Made by a program: the position numbers and the translations under genes. Below the pieces are notes generated by a model. It saw only the letters and a program-made list of their open reading frames with translations. It ran no database searches and was not told the DNA's origin. This document shows, piece after piece, positions 16,516 through 24,852 of a DNA stretch of 30,669 nucleotides. This DNA comes from a virus, in IMG/VR virus record IMGVR_UViG_3300045110_000206, positions 1 to 30,669 of that record. The stretch is one strand, 5' to 3'. How positions within the stretch are numbered: position 1 is the stretch's first letter; the number at the start of each line of letters is the position of its first letter.

Positions 16516-19011
16516 TTATGGCGCGGTCGGTGGCGGCGTCCATCCGGCAAAGCCGCCGCCGGCGTCGGTGCGGTAGAGCGCGGGCATCGTGCGCGCGGCG
16601 ATGGCGGCGTAGGGCCGGCTTGGGTCGTTCGGCACGTCGGGCGCGTTCGGGTCGGCGGGCGCTTGCGGCCCGGCGCTCTTCAGCGCGGCGGCCACGTCGT
16701 CGGGCAGGATGGTGGCGGGCTGATCGCCCTCGATCTGGGCGATCTTGGCGGCCAGCGCGGCGAACTGCGACTTGAGGCCAGTCAATTCCTGTGCGCGCGC
16801 GTCGTCCTTCTGCGCCACGCCGCCGTACATGCCCTTCAGCTCGGCGTGCGCGTCGCCGATCGACTTGACCATATCCTGCATCTTCAGTACGGGCGCGAGC
16901 AGCGCGCCGAGCTTGGCGGCGAACTCGTCCCAGGACATGTCGCCGATGTAGTCGCCCGCCATTTGCGCGGTGTCGTCGAGTGGCGGCTCGCCTTCGGCTT
17001 CCTCATCCACGCCGCTGTCACCGCCCAGCGCGGGATCGTCCTCGGCGTCCATCGGCGCGCTGGCGGCGGGCGGCGCGGCCTTGACGGCGTAGACCACCCC
17101 GCCGATCGTGATCTCCTCGGGCGGGGCAGGCGCATCGTCGCTCTTGAAGGCGATCCCCTGATTTTCTGCGCTCTTGTCGCTTTGTTCCATGAGCGCGAGT
17201 TGTGACGCAGCGACCTCGGGCGGTACGCCTTTGCCGTTCATATCGGCAAGGTAGGCTTTGACGCGCGCTTCATACGTTGCCTGATCCATGCGATGCTCCT
17301 TAACAGTGAGGCCGGTAAACAAGTTACTGGCGCGACCATATTTGATAGGCACAACCGATCGCTCAAAGCGCCGAGTCGTGTCGAAGATGCCGCCCGGTCG
17401 CGGCTCGTCTATTGGATGAAAAAACCCCGGCGACAGCTCATAGTCATCAGCGCTTGCCGCGAATGCCTGTCCGATGGCCACATTTCTGAACGTGCCGCTT
17501 TCGATCGATGTGCGGCCGATCACCGTCGAGTAGTCGCAGTCGCCAATATCCAGTCCCGGCCCCCACGGTGCAACCATGTCGAATGGATCGGGCTGTCCGA
17601 TATGCCAGTAGCGCAGCGGGCCGAACTGCTTCGTCGCCATCATGCGCAAACTGTCGGCATCTAAGGCCGCCTCGCTGATAATTTCGCCGTCGCGGTCGCG
17701 GTAGGCCGTGGTCGTGCGCGCGATCCAGCGATGCTGGCCAGCGTGATCTTTGAAGACGGTGAATGATTTCGTGCGCCAGTCCTCCGGCAGCGCGTCCATC
17801 GCGCCGATCGCTTTCGCGCGCCGAATAATGCCCTGCTTCACCGCATCCTTGTCGTGCTTGGTGCGCCCCAGGCTGCGCACGGCGTCTTTGACATCCTGCG
17901 CCGTCACGATCGGAAAGCTGCGATCGGGGCCGGCGAAGATATCTTCATCAAGGTTCGATCGCTTCGTTCCGCCGTAGGTCTCAGCCTTGACCCGCCACAT
18001 GCCGCTCGATTCATCGGCCATCCCCGCGTCGGTCAGCTGATTGCGCTGCGCCTGGGTCAGCTTGATTCCCGCCTGCGCCTGGCGCTTCAACCGATCGAGG
18101 ACGCGTTGCTGTTTTGCCTGCCGATCGGCGACGGCCGCAGCGCGGCGCGCTTCCACCTGGCGGCGTCGCTCCGCCGTGGCCTGCGCACGACTCGCGCGCG
18201 CCGCGTCAGCGGCCTCCTGGCGAGCCGATCGCGCGATGTCGGCGGCCTGGCGGTTCGCGCTGCCACCACCACCACCCCCGCCGCCGGCTTTGGGCTTTTT
18301 CGCCGCTGCTGTTGCCGCCGCTGCGGCGCGCTTGGCATCCGCCTTCTTTTTGCGATCGGCCGCCGCAGCTCTCCGCTCACCGCGCGCCGTGGTGCGGTCG
18401 CGCGCCGAACTGATGCTGTCGCCCGCGCGCCCCGCATCGCCGGCGTTGGCCGCGTTCATCAGCGCCCGCCCCGTGCCGGTCATGCGGTAGCTGCCGTCCT
18501 GCGCGCGCTCGACCAGGCCGGCTTGCTCAAAGCCCGCGCGTGCGATCGCCGCTGGGTCGGGCTGCTGCCCGCTGCGCAGCGCCTCTAAGGCGGCCTGTCC
18601 ATCGGGAGCGATGCCCAGACCACCAAGCACCTTGGATCGATTCTGGGCCTGTTCCGCCGTGCGCGCGGCCTGACGTTGCTCGGGCGTCTGCGCGGCCTGC
18701 TTGGGTTTCTTTGCCCCGCCCGCGCCCCGTCCCTTTTTCGGCGCGGTCGTTTTGATGGGCGTGCGCTTCGGCGGCGGCGGTTGTTTACTGTAGACATTCC
18801 CGCGCTTGGGCGTCGCGCCCCCTGGCGTCCCACCGCTCCCGGCCTGGAACTTGCCGGTGTCGCCCCGGTACAAATTGCCCTTAATCTGCTTCGCCTTCGT
18901 CCGCATGCCCCACTTGCGGGTCTTGCGTCGGCGCGAACCGAGGCCAGGCGTGCCGAGCAGCCCGCCGGGGCCATGCAGGGGTGTTCCAATCTGTGGTGCT
19001 GGATCGGACAT
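16516..19011 (-). CDS. Head maturation protease / scaffold fusion protein
   Basis: 831 aa, much longer than usual prohead proteases (about 200 aa). Layout: residues 9-24 hold GTPLHGPGGLLGTPGL, shared with the capsid; about 25-320 is a basic, Ala/Arg/Lys-rich disordered region with an eight-Gly run; about 345-395 is FPIVTAQDVKDAVRSLGR...IIRRAKAIGA, a helical domain often found in phage head proteins; about 400-560 is a protease-like domain (RDRDGEIISEAAL, LRYWHIG, ELSPGFFHP) like XkdF/prohead proteases; the rest is acidic and coiled-coil-like, as in scaffolds. No clear Shine-Dalgarno precedes the ATG; a terminator-like hairpin does. A later start at residue 36 would lose the shared peptide. 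Confidence 0.75.
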   Translation of the reverse strand: MSDPAPQIGTPLHGPGGLLGTPGLGSRRRKTRKWGMRTKAKQIKGNLYRGDTGKFQAGSGGTPGGATPKRGNVYSKQPPPPKRTPIKTTAPKKGRGAGGAKKPKQAAQTPEQRQAARTAEQAQNRSKVLGGLGIAPDGQAALEALRSGQQPDPAAIARAGFEQAGLVERAQDGSYRMTGTGRALMNAANAGDAGRAGDSISSARDRTTARGERRAAAADRKKKADAKRAAAAATAAAKKPKAGGGGGGGGSANRQAADIARSARQEAADAARASRAQATAERRRQVEARRAAAVADRQAKQQRVLDRLKRQAQAGIKLTQAQRNQLTDAGMADESSGMWRVKAETYGGTKRSNLDEDIFAGPDRSFPIVTAQDVKDAVRSLGRTKHDKDAVKQGIIRRAKAIGAMDALPEDWRTKSFTVFKDHAGQHRWIARTTTAYRDRDGEIISEAALDADSLRMMATKQFGPLRYWHIGQPDPFDMVAPWGPGLDIGDCDYSTVIGRTSIESGTFRNVAIGQAFAASADDYELSPGFFHPIDEPRPGGIFDTTRRFERSVVPIKYGRASNLFTGLTVKEHRMDQATYEARVKAYLADMNGKGVPPEVAASQLALMEQSDKSAENQGIAFKSDDAPAPPEEITIGGVVYAVKAAPPAASAPMDAEDDPALGGDSGVDEEAEGEPPLDDTAQMAGDYIGDMSWDEFAAKLGALLAPVLKMQDMVKSIGDAHAELKGMYGGVAQKDDARAQELTGLKSQFAALAAKIAQIEGDQPATILPDDVAAALKSAGPQAPADPNAPDVPNDPSRPYAAIAARTMPALYRTDAGGGFAGWTPPPTAP

Positions 19012-19019
19012 AGGAGATC

Positions 19020-19060
19020 AAAAAGGGGCGCTATCCCTCGCTAAAGAGAGACAGCGCCCC
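19020..19060 (-). terminator. Terminator-like hairpin before the protease gene
   Basis: On the minus strand a 15-position stem with two mismatches (GGGGCGCTGTC pairing with the GATAGCGCCCC side) and a 6-nt loop is followed directly by TTTTT. The T-run ends nine bases before the ATG at 19011. It could stop transcription from the head-completion genes, or act as an attenuator controlling protease and capsid expression. Confidence 0.7.
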
Positions 19061-19091
19061 GACTCACGTGTCGTGACGATATGTCAATATG

Positions 19092-19241
19092 TTACTGCTT
19101 AGTATAATCCATTCTGTCAATGGCTGCCGTGCGGCAGCGCGGCGTCCATCCGTAGGCTTCTAGTAGCGCAGTATCGAGCGCTTTGAGGAGCGCGATCAGC
19201 GTGCCGCGAAACAGCAGCAGGGTTGAGAGACTGAGATTCAC
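19092..19241 (-). CDS. Hypothetical mini-protein, 49 aa
   Basis: A GTG start overlaps the upstream stop (GTGA). It begins VNLSLSTLLLFRGTLIALLKAL and ends DRMDYTKQ. Moderately hydrophobic N-terminal helix; no family recognised. The coupling supports translation; it is the last gene before the terminator-like hairpin. Confidence 0.45.
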   Translation of the reverse strand: MNLSLSTLLLFRGTLIALLKALDTALLEAYGWTPRCRTAAIDRMDYTKQ

Positions 19242-19594
19242 CGCATCACCTTCAGCGTCGCGCGGCTCTGTGTCGGGTCGTCCACGAAGCGCACGCGCCG
19301 GCTTACGTTGATCTGCTCCCGGTGGCCGCGCGCCGCCATCCGCATCGCCTGGGCCAGCCAGGACGCCGCGCTGTTCCAGTCGGGGCGCATGGCCATCAGC
19401 AGCAGCTGCAACAGCGTGGCGTTGCGCTCGACCAGGTCAGGCCGATCGGGCGGGAAGAGTGCGGCGGCTTCCACGCGATCGGGGAGAATGTCTAAGACAA
19501 AGCCCTCCGACGTGCCGATCGTGCGCGTGCCGTCTTCCGACGACGACCAGACGAACGACTCCGGCGGATGGGTGAACAGCTCAACGAGATCCAA
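19238..19594 (-). CDS. Hypothetical head-tail module protein, about 118 aa
   Basis: The frame is open from 19723, but the upstream part is an antiphase reading of a Pro-rich gene. A TTG at 19594 preceded by AGGAG gives LDLVELFTHPPESFVW and is my chosen start. The C-terminal half is helical (LLQLLLMAMRPDWNSAASWLAQAM) and then basic. No family recognised. Start codon is the main uncertainty. Confidence 0.5.
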   Translation of the reverse strand: MDLVELFTHPPESFVWSSSEDGTRTIGTSEGFVLDILPDRVEAAALFPPDRPDLVERNATLLQLLLMAMRPDWNSAASWLAQAMRMAARGHREQINVSRRVRFVDDPTQSRATLKVMR

Positions 19595-19865
19595 AGAACT
19601 CCTCCAGAGCCTCGCGCAGCGTGATTGGCGCGCGGTGTCGAGCGGCAGGCGCCGGATAGGGCGGCGGGTAGGGCGCCGCCTGTTCGGTCGGTTCGGGCGT
19701 ATCGGTCGGTTCCATCGTCGCATCCAGATCGGGCGCCTCTGTCGGTGGAATGGGCGTGAACGTCGCGCGCGGCGGCAGTGGCGCGCTGCCCTCCGTTACG
19801 ATCGGGCTGAACGCCAGCATGGCGATCAGGAACAGGACACTGAGCAGGATGATTGGGATGCGCAT
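19581..19865 (-). CDS. Membrane-anchored Pro/Thr-rich protein, 94 aa
   Basis: An N-terminal hydrophobic segment (RIPIILLSVLFLIAMLAF, residues 2-19) is a signal peptide or membrane anchor without a lipobox Cys. A linker with TFTPIPPTEAP, TPEPTEQ and PYPPPYPAPAA follows, then a short helix. The ATG abuts the preceding stop. A secreted or anchored protein inside the head-completion module is odd. The linker style resembles extracytoplasmic proteins of Chloroflexota. A spanin-like or moron function is possible, unproven. Confidence 0.6.
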   Translation of the reverse strand: MRIPIILLSVLFLIAMLAFSPIVTEGSAPLPPRATFTPIPPTEAPDLDATMEPTDTPEPTEQAAPYPPPYPAPAARHRAPITLREALEEFFGSR

Positions 19866-20339
19866 TTAGACCTCTGCATCGATAGCACGCTGAAAAATCG
19901 CCGCCACCTGCCGCCGCCACTTCTCGGCGATCACCTGGTCGAACGCGCGCGCTTCCGTGCCAGGGTGATGGATCGGCTTCCGCGTGAATACCACATTCCC
20001 GCCCTTGCTGCCCGCCCCGCTCCCGATCGTGCGCGGGACGGTCTTTGATCGGAACGGCGTGCGAAAGACCAATGTGCCGCCCGGTCGCGGCGCGATGATG
20101 TGCGGCCGTGTGCCGGCGTTGAGCCGCGCGTAGTTCTCGTCATCCGTCCCTACCCGGCGCGTGTAGGGCGTGGGGCTCTCAATCGCGAACGTCGGCTTGT
20201 CGTCCCATGTCTGCGTGGTCACACGAAAGTCGGTCTGGATCGCCAGCGCCGTGCTCTGCATGGTGTTGGTGATCGCGCGCGCCATTGCCTGCGGATTCAC
20301 GCTCAGCTTGCGGGGTAGGATCACTTTGGACTTTCCCAT
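19866..20339 (-). CDS. HK97 gp10-like head-tail completion protein
   Basis: 157 aa, TGATG-coupled to the gene before it. Helical N-terminus (QAMARAITNTMQSTALAI), central NAGTRPHIIAPRPGGTLVF and C-terminal KPIHHPGTEARAFDQVIAEKW match the layout of HK97 gp10 / minor tail Z proteins, where a HPGxxA motif precedes the last helix. Joins head and tail at the neck. Confidence 0.65.
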   Translation of the reverse strand: MGKSKVILPRKLSVNPQAMARAITNTMQSTALAIQTDFRVTTQTWDDKPTFAIESPTPYTRRVGTDDENYARLNAGTRPHIIAPRPGGTLVFRTPFRSKTVPRTIGSGAGSKGGNVVFTRKPIHHPGTEARAFDQVIAEKWRRQVAAIFQRAIDAEV

Positions 20340-20602
20340 CAGCGATACACCTTCGTTACACGCAGGATCTGCGGGTCACCTGGACGCACATGCACCCGCA
20401 GATGGAATGTGTATCGTGTTGGCCCGCTACTTGGTATGGCCGCCAATATACACCTGCATTTTTGTATACTGTTCTTTTCTTCCGGCAAGCGGATGTCAAC
20501 GGTTGCGCCATCGCTAAGGCCGTGTATCAGCGCCTTCAACGGTCGCCACTTCTGATGGCGCTCCTGTCCAAAAGGGATATCGATAAGCGGGATCGCACGC
20601 AT
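20339..20602 (-). CDS. Hypothetical head-tail protein, 87 aa
   Basis: Starts MRAIPLIDIPFGQERHQKWR at 20602 (TGATG with the upstream stop) or three bases earlier at a GTG. Beta-rich, with TRYTFHLRVHVRPGDPQI near the end. A head-tail stopper or adaptor by size and position only. The local base composition around 20430-20500 is more A/T-rich than the neighbouring genes. Confidence 0.5.
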   Translation of the reverse strand: MRAIPLIDIPFGQERHQKWRPLKALIHGLSDGATVDIRLPEEKNSIQKCRCILAAIPSSGPTRYTFHLRVHVRPGDPQILRVTKVYR

Positions 20603-21162
20603 CACTGTACCACCCCATCCCTGACTCGAAGCGGCGCCCAGTCCTGCCCGCGCTGTTTGCAGATCTGGCAGTGGTCGGTCGCGCCGAGCACCCAGGTGCA
20701 GTCATAGTTGCCGTCCCCCGCAAGCCGCTGCACGTCCCACATGCACGTACAGTTGGTCAAACACCGGCTGGATCCATCGGCCGGCATGGCCGGGAGCGGC
20801 AGCATATCGACCGCGCCCCGCCAGTAGGGCGTCTTAATCGACCCGGCGTACATATTCGCGCGCGCGTTCCACCCCGCCTGCCACTGGGATCCGTCCTGCA
20901 GCTCGATGGCGAAGTCCCCCAGGAAGCGCAGCTGTGTGGCCAGATCGGTCGTCACCGCCGTTTCCATCGCCGGCGTCAGATTGTCCACGCCCGCCCCGGC
21001 CAGCATCGCCGCCCCGTGGTAGCGCGCCAGCTGGCGCGAGAGCTCCTGCTGCCAGGCCTGCACGCCGTTCGGATAGTCGGCCTCCAGGCTGTCCGTCGCG
21101 GTCGCGATCAGCTTCGACAACCTAGCGATCAGCCAGGTCAGCGGAGCAGGCGGGTTAGGCAC
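20602..21162 (-). CDS. Minor head protein, phage Mu gpF / SPP1 gp7-like
   Basis: 186 aa with a GTG start overlapping the portal gene by 8 nt. N-terminal two-thirds is helical. The C-terminus has a Cys-rich region: RCLTNCTCMW, YDCTWVLGATDHCQICKQRGQDW, as in the minor head proteins encoded just after the portal. Those proteins are packaged with the DNA or help prohead assembly. The Cys clusters may bind zinc. Confidence 0.65.
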   Translation of the reverse strand: MPNPPAPLTWLIARLSKLIATATDSLEADYPNGVQAWQQELSRQLARYHGAAMLAGAGVDNLTPAMETAVTTDLATQLRFLGDFAIELQDGSQWQAGWNARANMYAGSIKTPYWRGAVDMLPLPAMPADGSSRCLTNCTCMWDVQRLAGDGNYDCTWVLGATDHCQICKQRGQDWAPLRVRDGVVQ

Positions 21163-22717
21163 GGCGCGCGGCCTTTCCTAACCGCTTCGCCCAGCCCATT
21201 TCCGACTCGAGCAGCGCGGCCGCGTCGTCATCCGCCGCGTCCTTGGTGGCCATGCCCGGCGCTTGTTGCTTCGGCGGCGCGGTCGGTGCGCCCTGGATGA
21301 GCGCGAGACTGGCCGGGCTGAGACTCGCGCGCTCGGGCGTCTGCTTCTCGTCGTCACTCAGCTGCCCGCCGCTGGTCACATCGCCTGCCACGAGCTCCTG
21401 CGGCAAGTCCTCGCTATCGACCGCCAGCTGGCGCGCCATCGCCGGGCTGATCTCGCCCGAGTCGATCTGCACCTTGCGCGTGTCGGCGCGCAGCTTCTGG
21501 ACTTCGGCTCTGGCCTTCTGGTCGCGCATGTCGTGCTCGTCGACAAATTGCAGTTCGGTCGTCGCCGGCAGCACCCGATCGGACACGGTCTGCTCCCACC
21601 ACTTGATGAACGCCGCGATCCCAATGCCCTGCCCGGCTTCCTGGAGCACCACCGTCTGCGTGCCGGTGCCCAGCCCCTGCCCGGATAAGGGCTGAATATC
21701 CTGCACCGGCACGCCGATGCAGTTGGCGTAGATCAGATAGCCGTTATCGCGCTCGTCTTTGGGTACGAAGCTGCTGAGCAGCTCTTTCAGCTTGACCTCG
21801 ACCATGGATATCGGCGTGTCGCTGGGGATGGCTCCCAGGATCGTGCCCAGGTAGTACACCAGCCCGCGTGCCTGCGCGTCGGCCTCGCCGCTCCGGAGGA
21901 TGGCTTGCAGCGTCGGGTCGTTGATGCCTTGGAGAAAGACCAGCTTATTCGCGCCGCCGCCGGTCAAATTCTCGTAGACCAGTTGCTCCATCGCCGCGAG
22001 TTTGGCGATCGTCTTGTAGGCTCGATCGGCAGCGCTGCGCCCGACGCCGAACAGCTCGGCGCGCGGGCTGGGTTGGTCGGCGTACATCAGCACCTGGTCC
22101 CACCTGAGAATCTGCTGCATGCCGTTCAGCGGCATATAGCGCAGCGGGTAGGCCAGGTTGCCGGTGCGGATACAGCGCAGGGAGTCGAGGTGGTACAGGC
22201 CGGTGATCTTCGCGCCGGGTGAGGAGGTGGTCACCGCCGCCTCGCTGAAGTCTTGCCGCAGCGCGCCGTTTATAACCTGCGGCTGCGCGGCCTTGACGCG
22301 GATCTGCGTGGTCACGTCGCCCTGCCTGCGAATGCGGATAAACACGCCGTTATTGGGCAGCAGCAGATCCTGCACGACCTTGAGCGCGAACGGAACCCAG
22401 CCCTCGCCGCCGTTCGCTTTCTTCAGCAGCTCCTGGCTGGCCGCGACCTTGCGCGACGAGTCCGTGCTGTCGCTCACGATGTAGCCGTGGGCCGCGAACT
22501 TGGTGGCCGTGCGCGCGACCGCCGCCGCCCACATCGATTCCTTTTCGAGCGTGTTACACAGCACCCAGTCGCGGCGCGGACTCCAGTAGGTCGGCAGATC
22601 GGTGTACGAGGGCGGCGACATCAGCCAGGGGAAGGCCAGGCCGAACACCGCCGGGGCGCTCGACGGGTATTCCAGCGTGTTGCCCTGGATGGCGGATGGT
22701 GCGAGGGTGTCAGTCAT
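21155..22717 (-). CDS. Portal protein
   Basis: 520 aa, the usual size. It sits directly after terminase (plus one small gene) and before the minor head protein. YWSPRRDWVLCNTLEKESMWAAAVARTATKFA opens a helical and beta region typical of portals; ILRWDQVLMYADQPSP and VGRSAADRAYKTIAKLAAMEQ match the wing/stem segment. A long hydrophilic, Ala/Pro/Gln-rich C-terminal tail starts at about 430. Forms the dodecameric ring through which DNA is packaged. Confidence 0.9.
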   Translation of the reverse strand: MTDTLAPSAIQGNTLEYPSSAPAVFGLAFPWLMSPPSYTDLPTYWSPRRDWVLCNTLEKESMWAAAVARTATKFAAHGYIVSDSTDSSRKVAASQELLKKANGGEGWVPFALKVVQDLLLPNNGVFIRIRRQGDVTTQIRVKAAQPQVINGALRQDFSEAAVTTSSPGAKITGLYHLDSLRCIRTGNLAYPLRYMPLNGMQQILRWDQVLMYADQPSPRAELFGVGRSAADRAYKTIAKLAAMEQLVYENLTGGGANKLVFLQGINDPTLQAILRSGEADAQARGLVYYLGTILGAIPSDTPISMVEVKLKELLSSFVPKDERDNGYLIYANCIGVPVQDIQPLSGQGLGTGTQTVVLQEAGQGIGIAAFIKWWEQTVSDRVLPATTELQFVDEHDMRDQKARAEVQKLRADTRKVQIDSGEISPAMARQLAVDSEDLPQELVAGDVTSGGQLSDDEKQTPERASLSPASLALIQGAPTAPPKQQAPGMATKDAADDDAAALLESEMGWAKRLGKAARRA

Positions 22718-22887
22718 TGCTTCAGCCCTTCAAGAAAGCGCGCTTCGGTCGGCATATGCCAGTGGGCGCCGTCCCACACAAAGCCCAGCGCCCGCAGGCG
22801 CTCGGCGCAGCGCCGGCCAGTCCAATGCGGCGCATAAAACCAGCGTTGATAGATCGCCTTGGCAGTGGCGCGCTGTGCGATGCTCAT
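22714..22887 (-). CDS. Hypothetical small protein, 57 aa
   Basis: Begins MSIAQRATAKAIYQRWFYAPH at an ATGA overlap with the terminase stop and ends in an overlap with the portal start. WTGRRCAERLRALGFVWDGAHWHM suggests a compact fold like the single-stranded-nucleic-acid or helix-turn mini-domains with repeated Trp. Coupling at both ends supports translation; no function known. Confidence 0.55.
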   Translation of the reverse strand: MSIAQRATAKAIYQRWFYAPHWTGRRCAERLRALGFVWDGAHWHMPTEARFLEGLKQ

Positions 22888-24200
22888 TGCTCAAACCGTT
22901 GCGACCACACGCCATAGCGCAGCGCGTCGATCGAGTGGTCAAACGCCTTGATAATCTTGCCGTTCGCGTCCTTGCGGTAGCTGGGCATCTCGGCGCGCAG
23001 ATTGGCGCAGCGCGGATGGACGTTCACCCGTCTGCGGCCATTCTGGTCAAGCGCGAGCGCCCGCCGCAGCTCTTTGATGCTCTCTTCGACATCACTCGGG
23101 CTGTTGCGCGTGTAGACGCCGGCGGCGTGCAGCCGGCCTTTCAGCTCGGCCGCGCTCTTATCGACCACCGCGTAGTCAGGGTGTGGGTACGGGAGCGCAA
23201 GCACGTCGGCGACGTGGACATCCGAGAGCAGGCCCGCTTCGTCGCTCTCATCGAACACATTGATTGTCCCATCATGGCGCACCTGAGCGAGCAGAAACAC
23301 GCGCGGGTGGCTGTCGGCCGTCCACTGGCCCGTCTGCGCGTCGCGTACGCCCACGTAGCCGTCATCGACAAACCAGAGCACCTCGCCCGCGCCCGCCTCG
23401 AACTCGGCAGCTGTGGTCACGTTGCCATCGGACGGGCCGTCGCTCCACACCCCGAAGATCACGCCCGTCGCCTGAACCCAGAGCCCCAGGCCCAGCCGCT
23501 GATACTCTGTGCCGACCCGTTCTCCGGTCTTGGCATCAATATGGCCCAGGCGTTCCAATTTCTCTTTATAGGCGCGCCCCTCGGCTGTCCACTGCCCGTT
23601 GCGATACAATCTAGGGTTGTCTTCGTGCCGGCTATGCAGCATCGTGGTCGTGCCGGACTGCGCCCGAATCCACAACCAATGCGTCGGCGCGTCCGGATTG
23701 CAGTCGGCCAGCAGCTGCTGGTAGGGCATCACGCCGTTGCGCAGCCGGGTCGTCAGCGCCAGCCAGGCCGCCAGATCCAGCTCGGTCGCCTCCTGGACAT
23801 AGATCATATCATATTCGGTCGACATGATCTTGCCGGGCTTATCCAGGCCGCCCACGACGATCGCACTCTTGTTCGGGTAGTGGTAGACCTGCCGGAAGTT
23901 GCGACGCGGGCCATCTTTGAGCGGGTCGCCGCTCGGCAGCACCTTGTCCTCAAACGTGACCAGCGCAGCTTCGGAGAGACTCTCGCGGGTCTTCCGAATA
24001 ATCAGCCCGCGCATCCCGGCGTATTTCAGCGCGCAAAAGTGCAGCTTCTCCAAGCACGCGCGACTCTTGCCCGTGCCAGCCGGGCCGCTGATCACGATCT
24101 CGATCGCCTTCGACCGCCACATGTCGGCGCTCGCGCCATGGGCGCTGTAGCCGCGCGCGCGGGGGGGTGGCGGATTATGCGTCGTCGGGGTCGAAAGCAT
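22884..24200 (-). CDS. terL: Terminase large subunit
   Basis: 438 aa. The ATPase has Walker A GPAGTGKS at 39-46 and Walker B YDMIYVQE with ATEL at 130-140 (catalytic Glu at 137). A C-terminal RNase H-like nuclease has acidic FVDDGYVG near 277-284, VVDKSAAEL near 345-353 and DHSIDALRYGVW near 421-432. This is the DNA-packaging motor and head-filling nuclease. The start at 24200 overlaps the small subunit gene by 26 nt. The N-terminus (about 25 residues, Pro-rich) is poorly conserved-looking; a later start near the MWRSKA segment is possible. Confidence 0.95.
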   Translation of the reverse strand: MLSTPTTHNPPPPRARGYSAHGASADMWRSKAIEIVISGPAGTGKSRACLEKLHFCALKYAGMRGLIIRKTRESLSEAALVTFEDKVLPSGDPLKDGPRRNFRQVYHYPNKSAIVVGGLDKPGKIMSTEYDMIYVQEATELDLAAWLALTTRLRNGVMPYQQLLADCNPDAPTHWLWIRAQSGTTTMLHSRHEDNPRLYRNGQWTAEGRAYKEKLERLGHIDAKTGERVGTEYQRLGLGLWVQATGVIFGVWSDGPSDGNVTTAAEFEAGAGEVLWFVDDGYVGVRDAQTGQWTADSHPRVFLLAQVRHDGTINVFDESDEAGLLSDVHVADVLALPYPHPDYAVVDKSAAELKGRLHAAGVYTRNSPSDVEESIKELRRALALDQNGRRRVNVHPRCANLRAEMPSYRKDANGKIIKAFDHSIDALRYGVWSQRFEQ

Positions 24201-24705
24201 CGGTTTTCTCGTAGACCTTGAAGAGCGGCTGCCCGTCAGCGCCCGTATGTTCGACTTTATCGGTGAAGAGCTTGTGATGCTTGCCGAGTAAGGCGAGCGC
24301 CGCCTGCGCGTCGTACAGCTCGATCCGCTCGCCTTCCTTCGTCACGCCGCGGGCCTTCACGAGATGCAATACCCCCCGCTCGCGCGCTTGCTCCAGGTCG
24401 ATGTCGCCGGCGTCGTTCAGGAGATCAGCCATCGACCCGCGCGCCTGCGATGTGAGCCGCGCCAGCACCTCATCAGCAGGCATCGCGTAGAGTGCGAGTC
24501 CGGCGTTGACAGCCGCGCGCACCTTAAGTTTTCTTAAGATCTGGCTCGCCTGCACGTCGGCGGTTTTCTCGCTGTAGCCGGCGCGGATCGCCGCGTTGCG
24601 CTGATGCAAGTCGCGCAGATATTCAATCACGAGCTTGCGCTCTTTGCCCTTCAGCTCAGCCAGTGCCGCGTCGAATGCCTGTTGCAATGTCTCCTGGTCT
24701 GCCAC
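24175..24705 (-). CDS. terS: Terminase small subunit
   Basis: 176 aa. VIEYLRDLHQRNAAIRAGYSEKTADVQASQIL near residues 26-57 is the helix-turn-helix-type N-terminal domain of the Terminase_2 family that binds the packaging site. The rest is helical with an acidic C-terminus (ending FDPDDA). Lies immediately before TerL, as in most phages. Confidence 0.9.
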   Translation of the reverse strand: MADQETLQQAFDAALAELKGKERKLVIEYLRDLHQRNAAIRAGYSEKTADVQASQILRKLKVRAAVNAGLALYAMPADEVLARLTSQARGSMADLLNDAGDIDLEQARERGVLHLVKARGVTKEGERIELYDAQAALALLGKHHKLFTDKVEHTGADGQPLFKVYEKTDAFDPDDA

Positions 24706-24711
24706 GATCTG

Positions 24712-24849
24712 CTACGCCTGCGGCTTGCGCTGCCCAAGCACCCACAGGATCGCTTCGTACACTGCGCGCGCGATCACCCAGCCGATCCCCACGAAGAAAC
24801 CGAACAAGATCAGGTTAACCCACAGATAGGCCGTAAAACCAATGTCCAT
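24712..24849 (-). CDS. 45-aa membrane mini-protein, holin candidate
   Basis: Starts MDIGFTAYLWVNLILFGFF after a GGAGG Shine-Dalgarno. One long hydrophobic region (about residues 5-28) followed by an amphipathic helix (YEAILWVLGQRKPQA). It sits between a similar small gene and terS, close to the endolysin. Such small hydrophobic proteins next to an amidase are good holin candidates. Confidence 0.55.
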   Translation of the reverse strand: MDIGFTAYLWVNLILFGFFVGIGWVIARAVYEAILWVLGQRKPQA

Positions 24850-24852
24850 TGT

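Noticed and set aside
18255-18310. Simple CCG/CCA repeat as a mobile or regulatory element
   Set aside because: It encodes the poly-Gly run of the protease/scaffold protein in frame; explained by codon repetition.
19090-19111. Plus-strand promoter with TATAAT at about 19101
   Set aside because: The -35 region is poor, it would point antisense to the head genes, and the bases are largely inside a small minus-strand ORF.
22602-24221. 539-codon open frame on the plus strand opposite the terminase and portal
   Set aside because: It is an antisense reading caused by high G+C at the wobble positions of terL and portal. The minus strand has the recognisable Walker and portal motifs.
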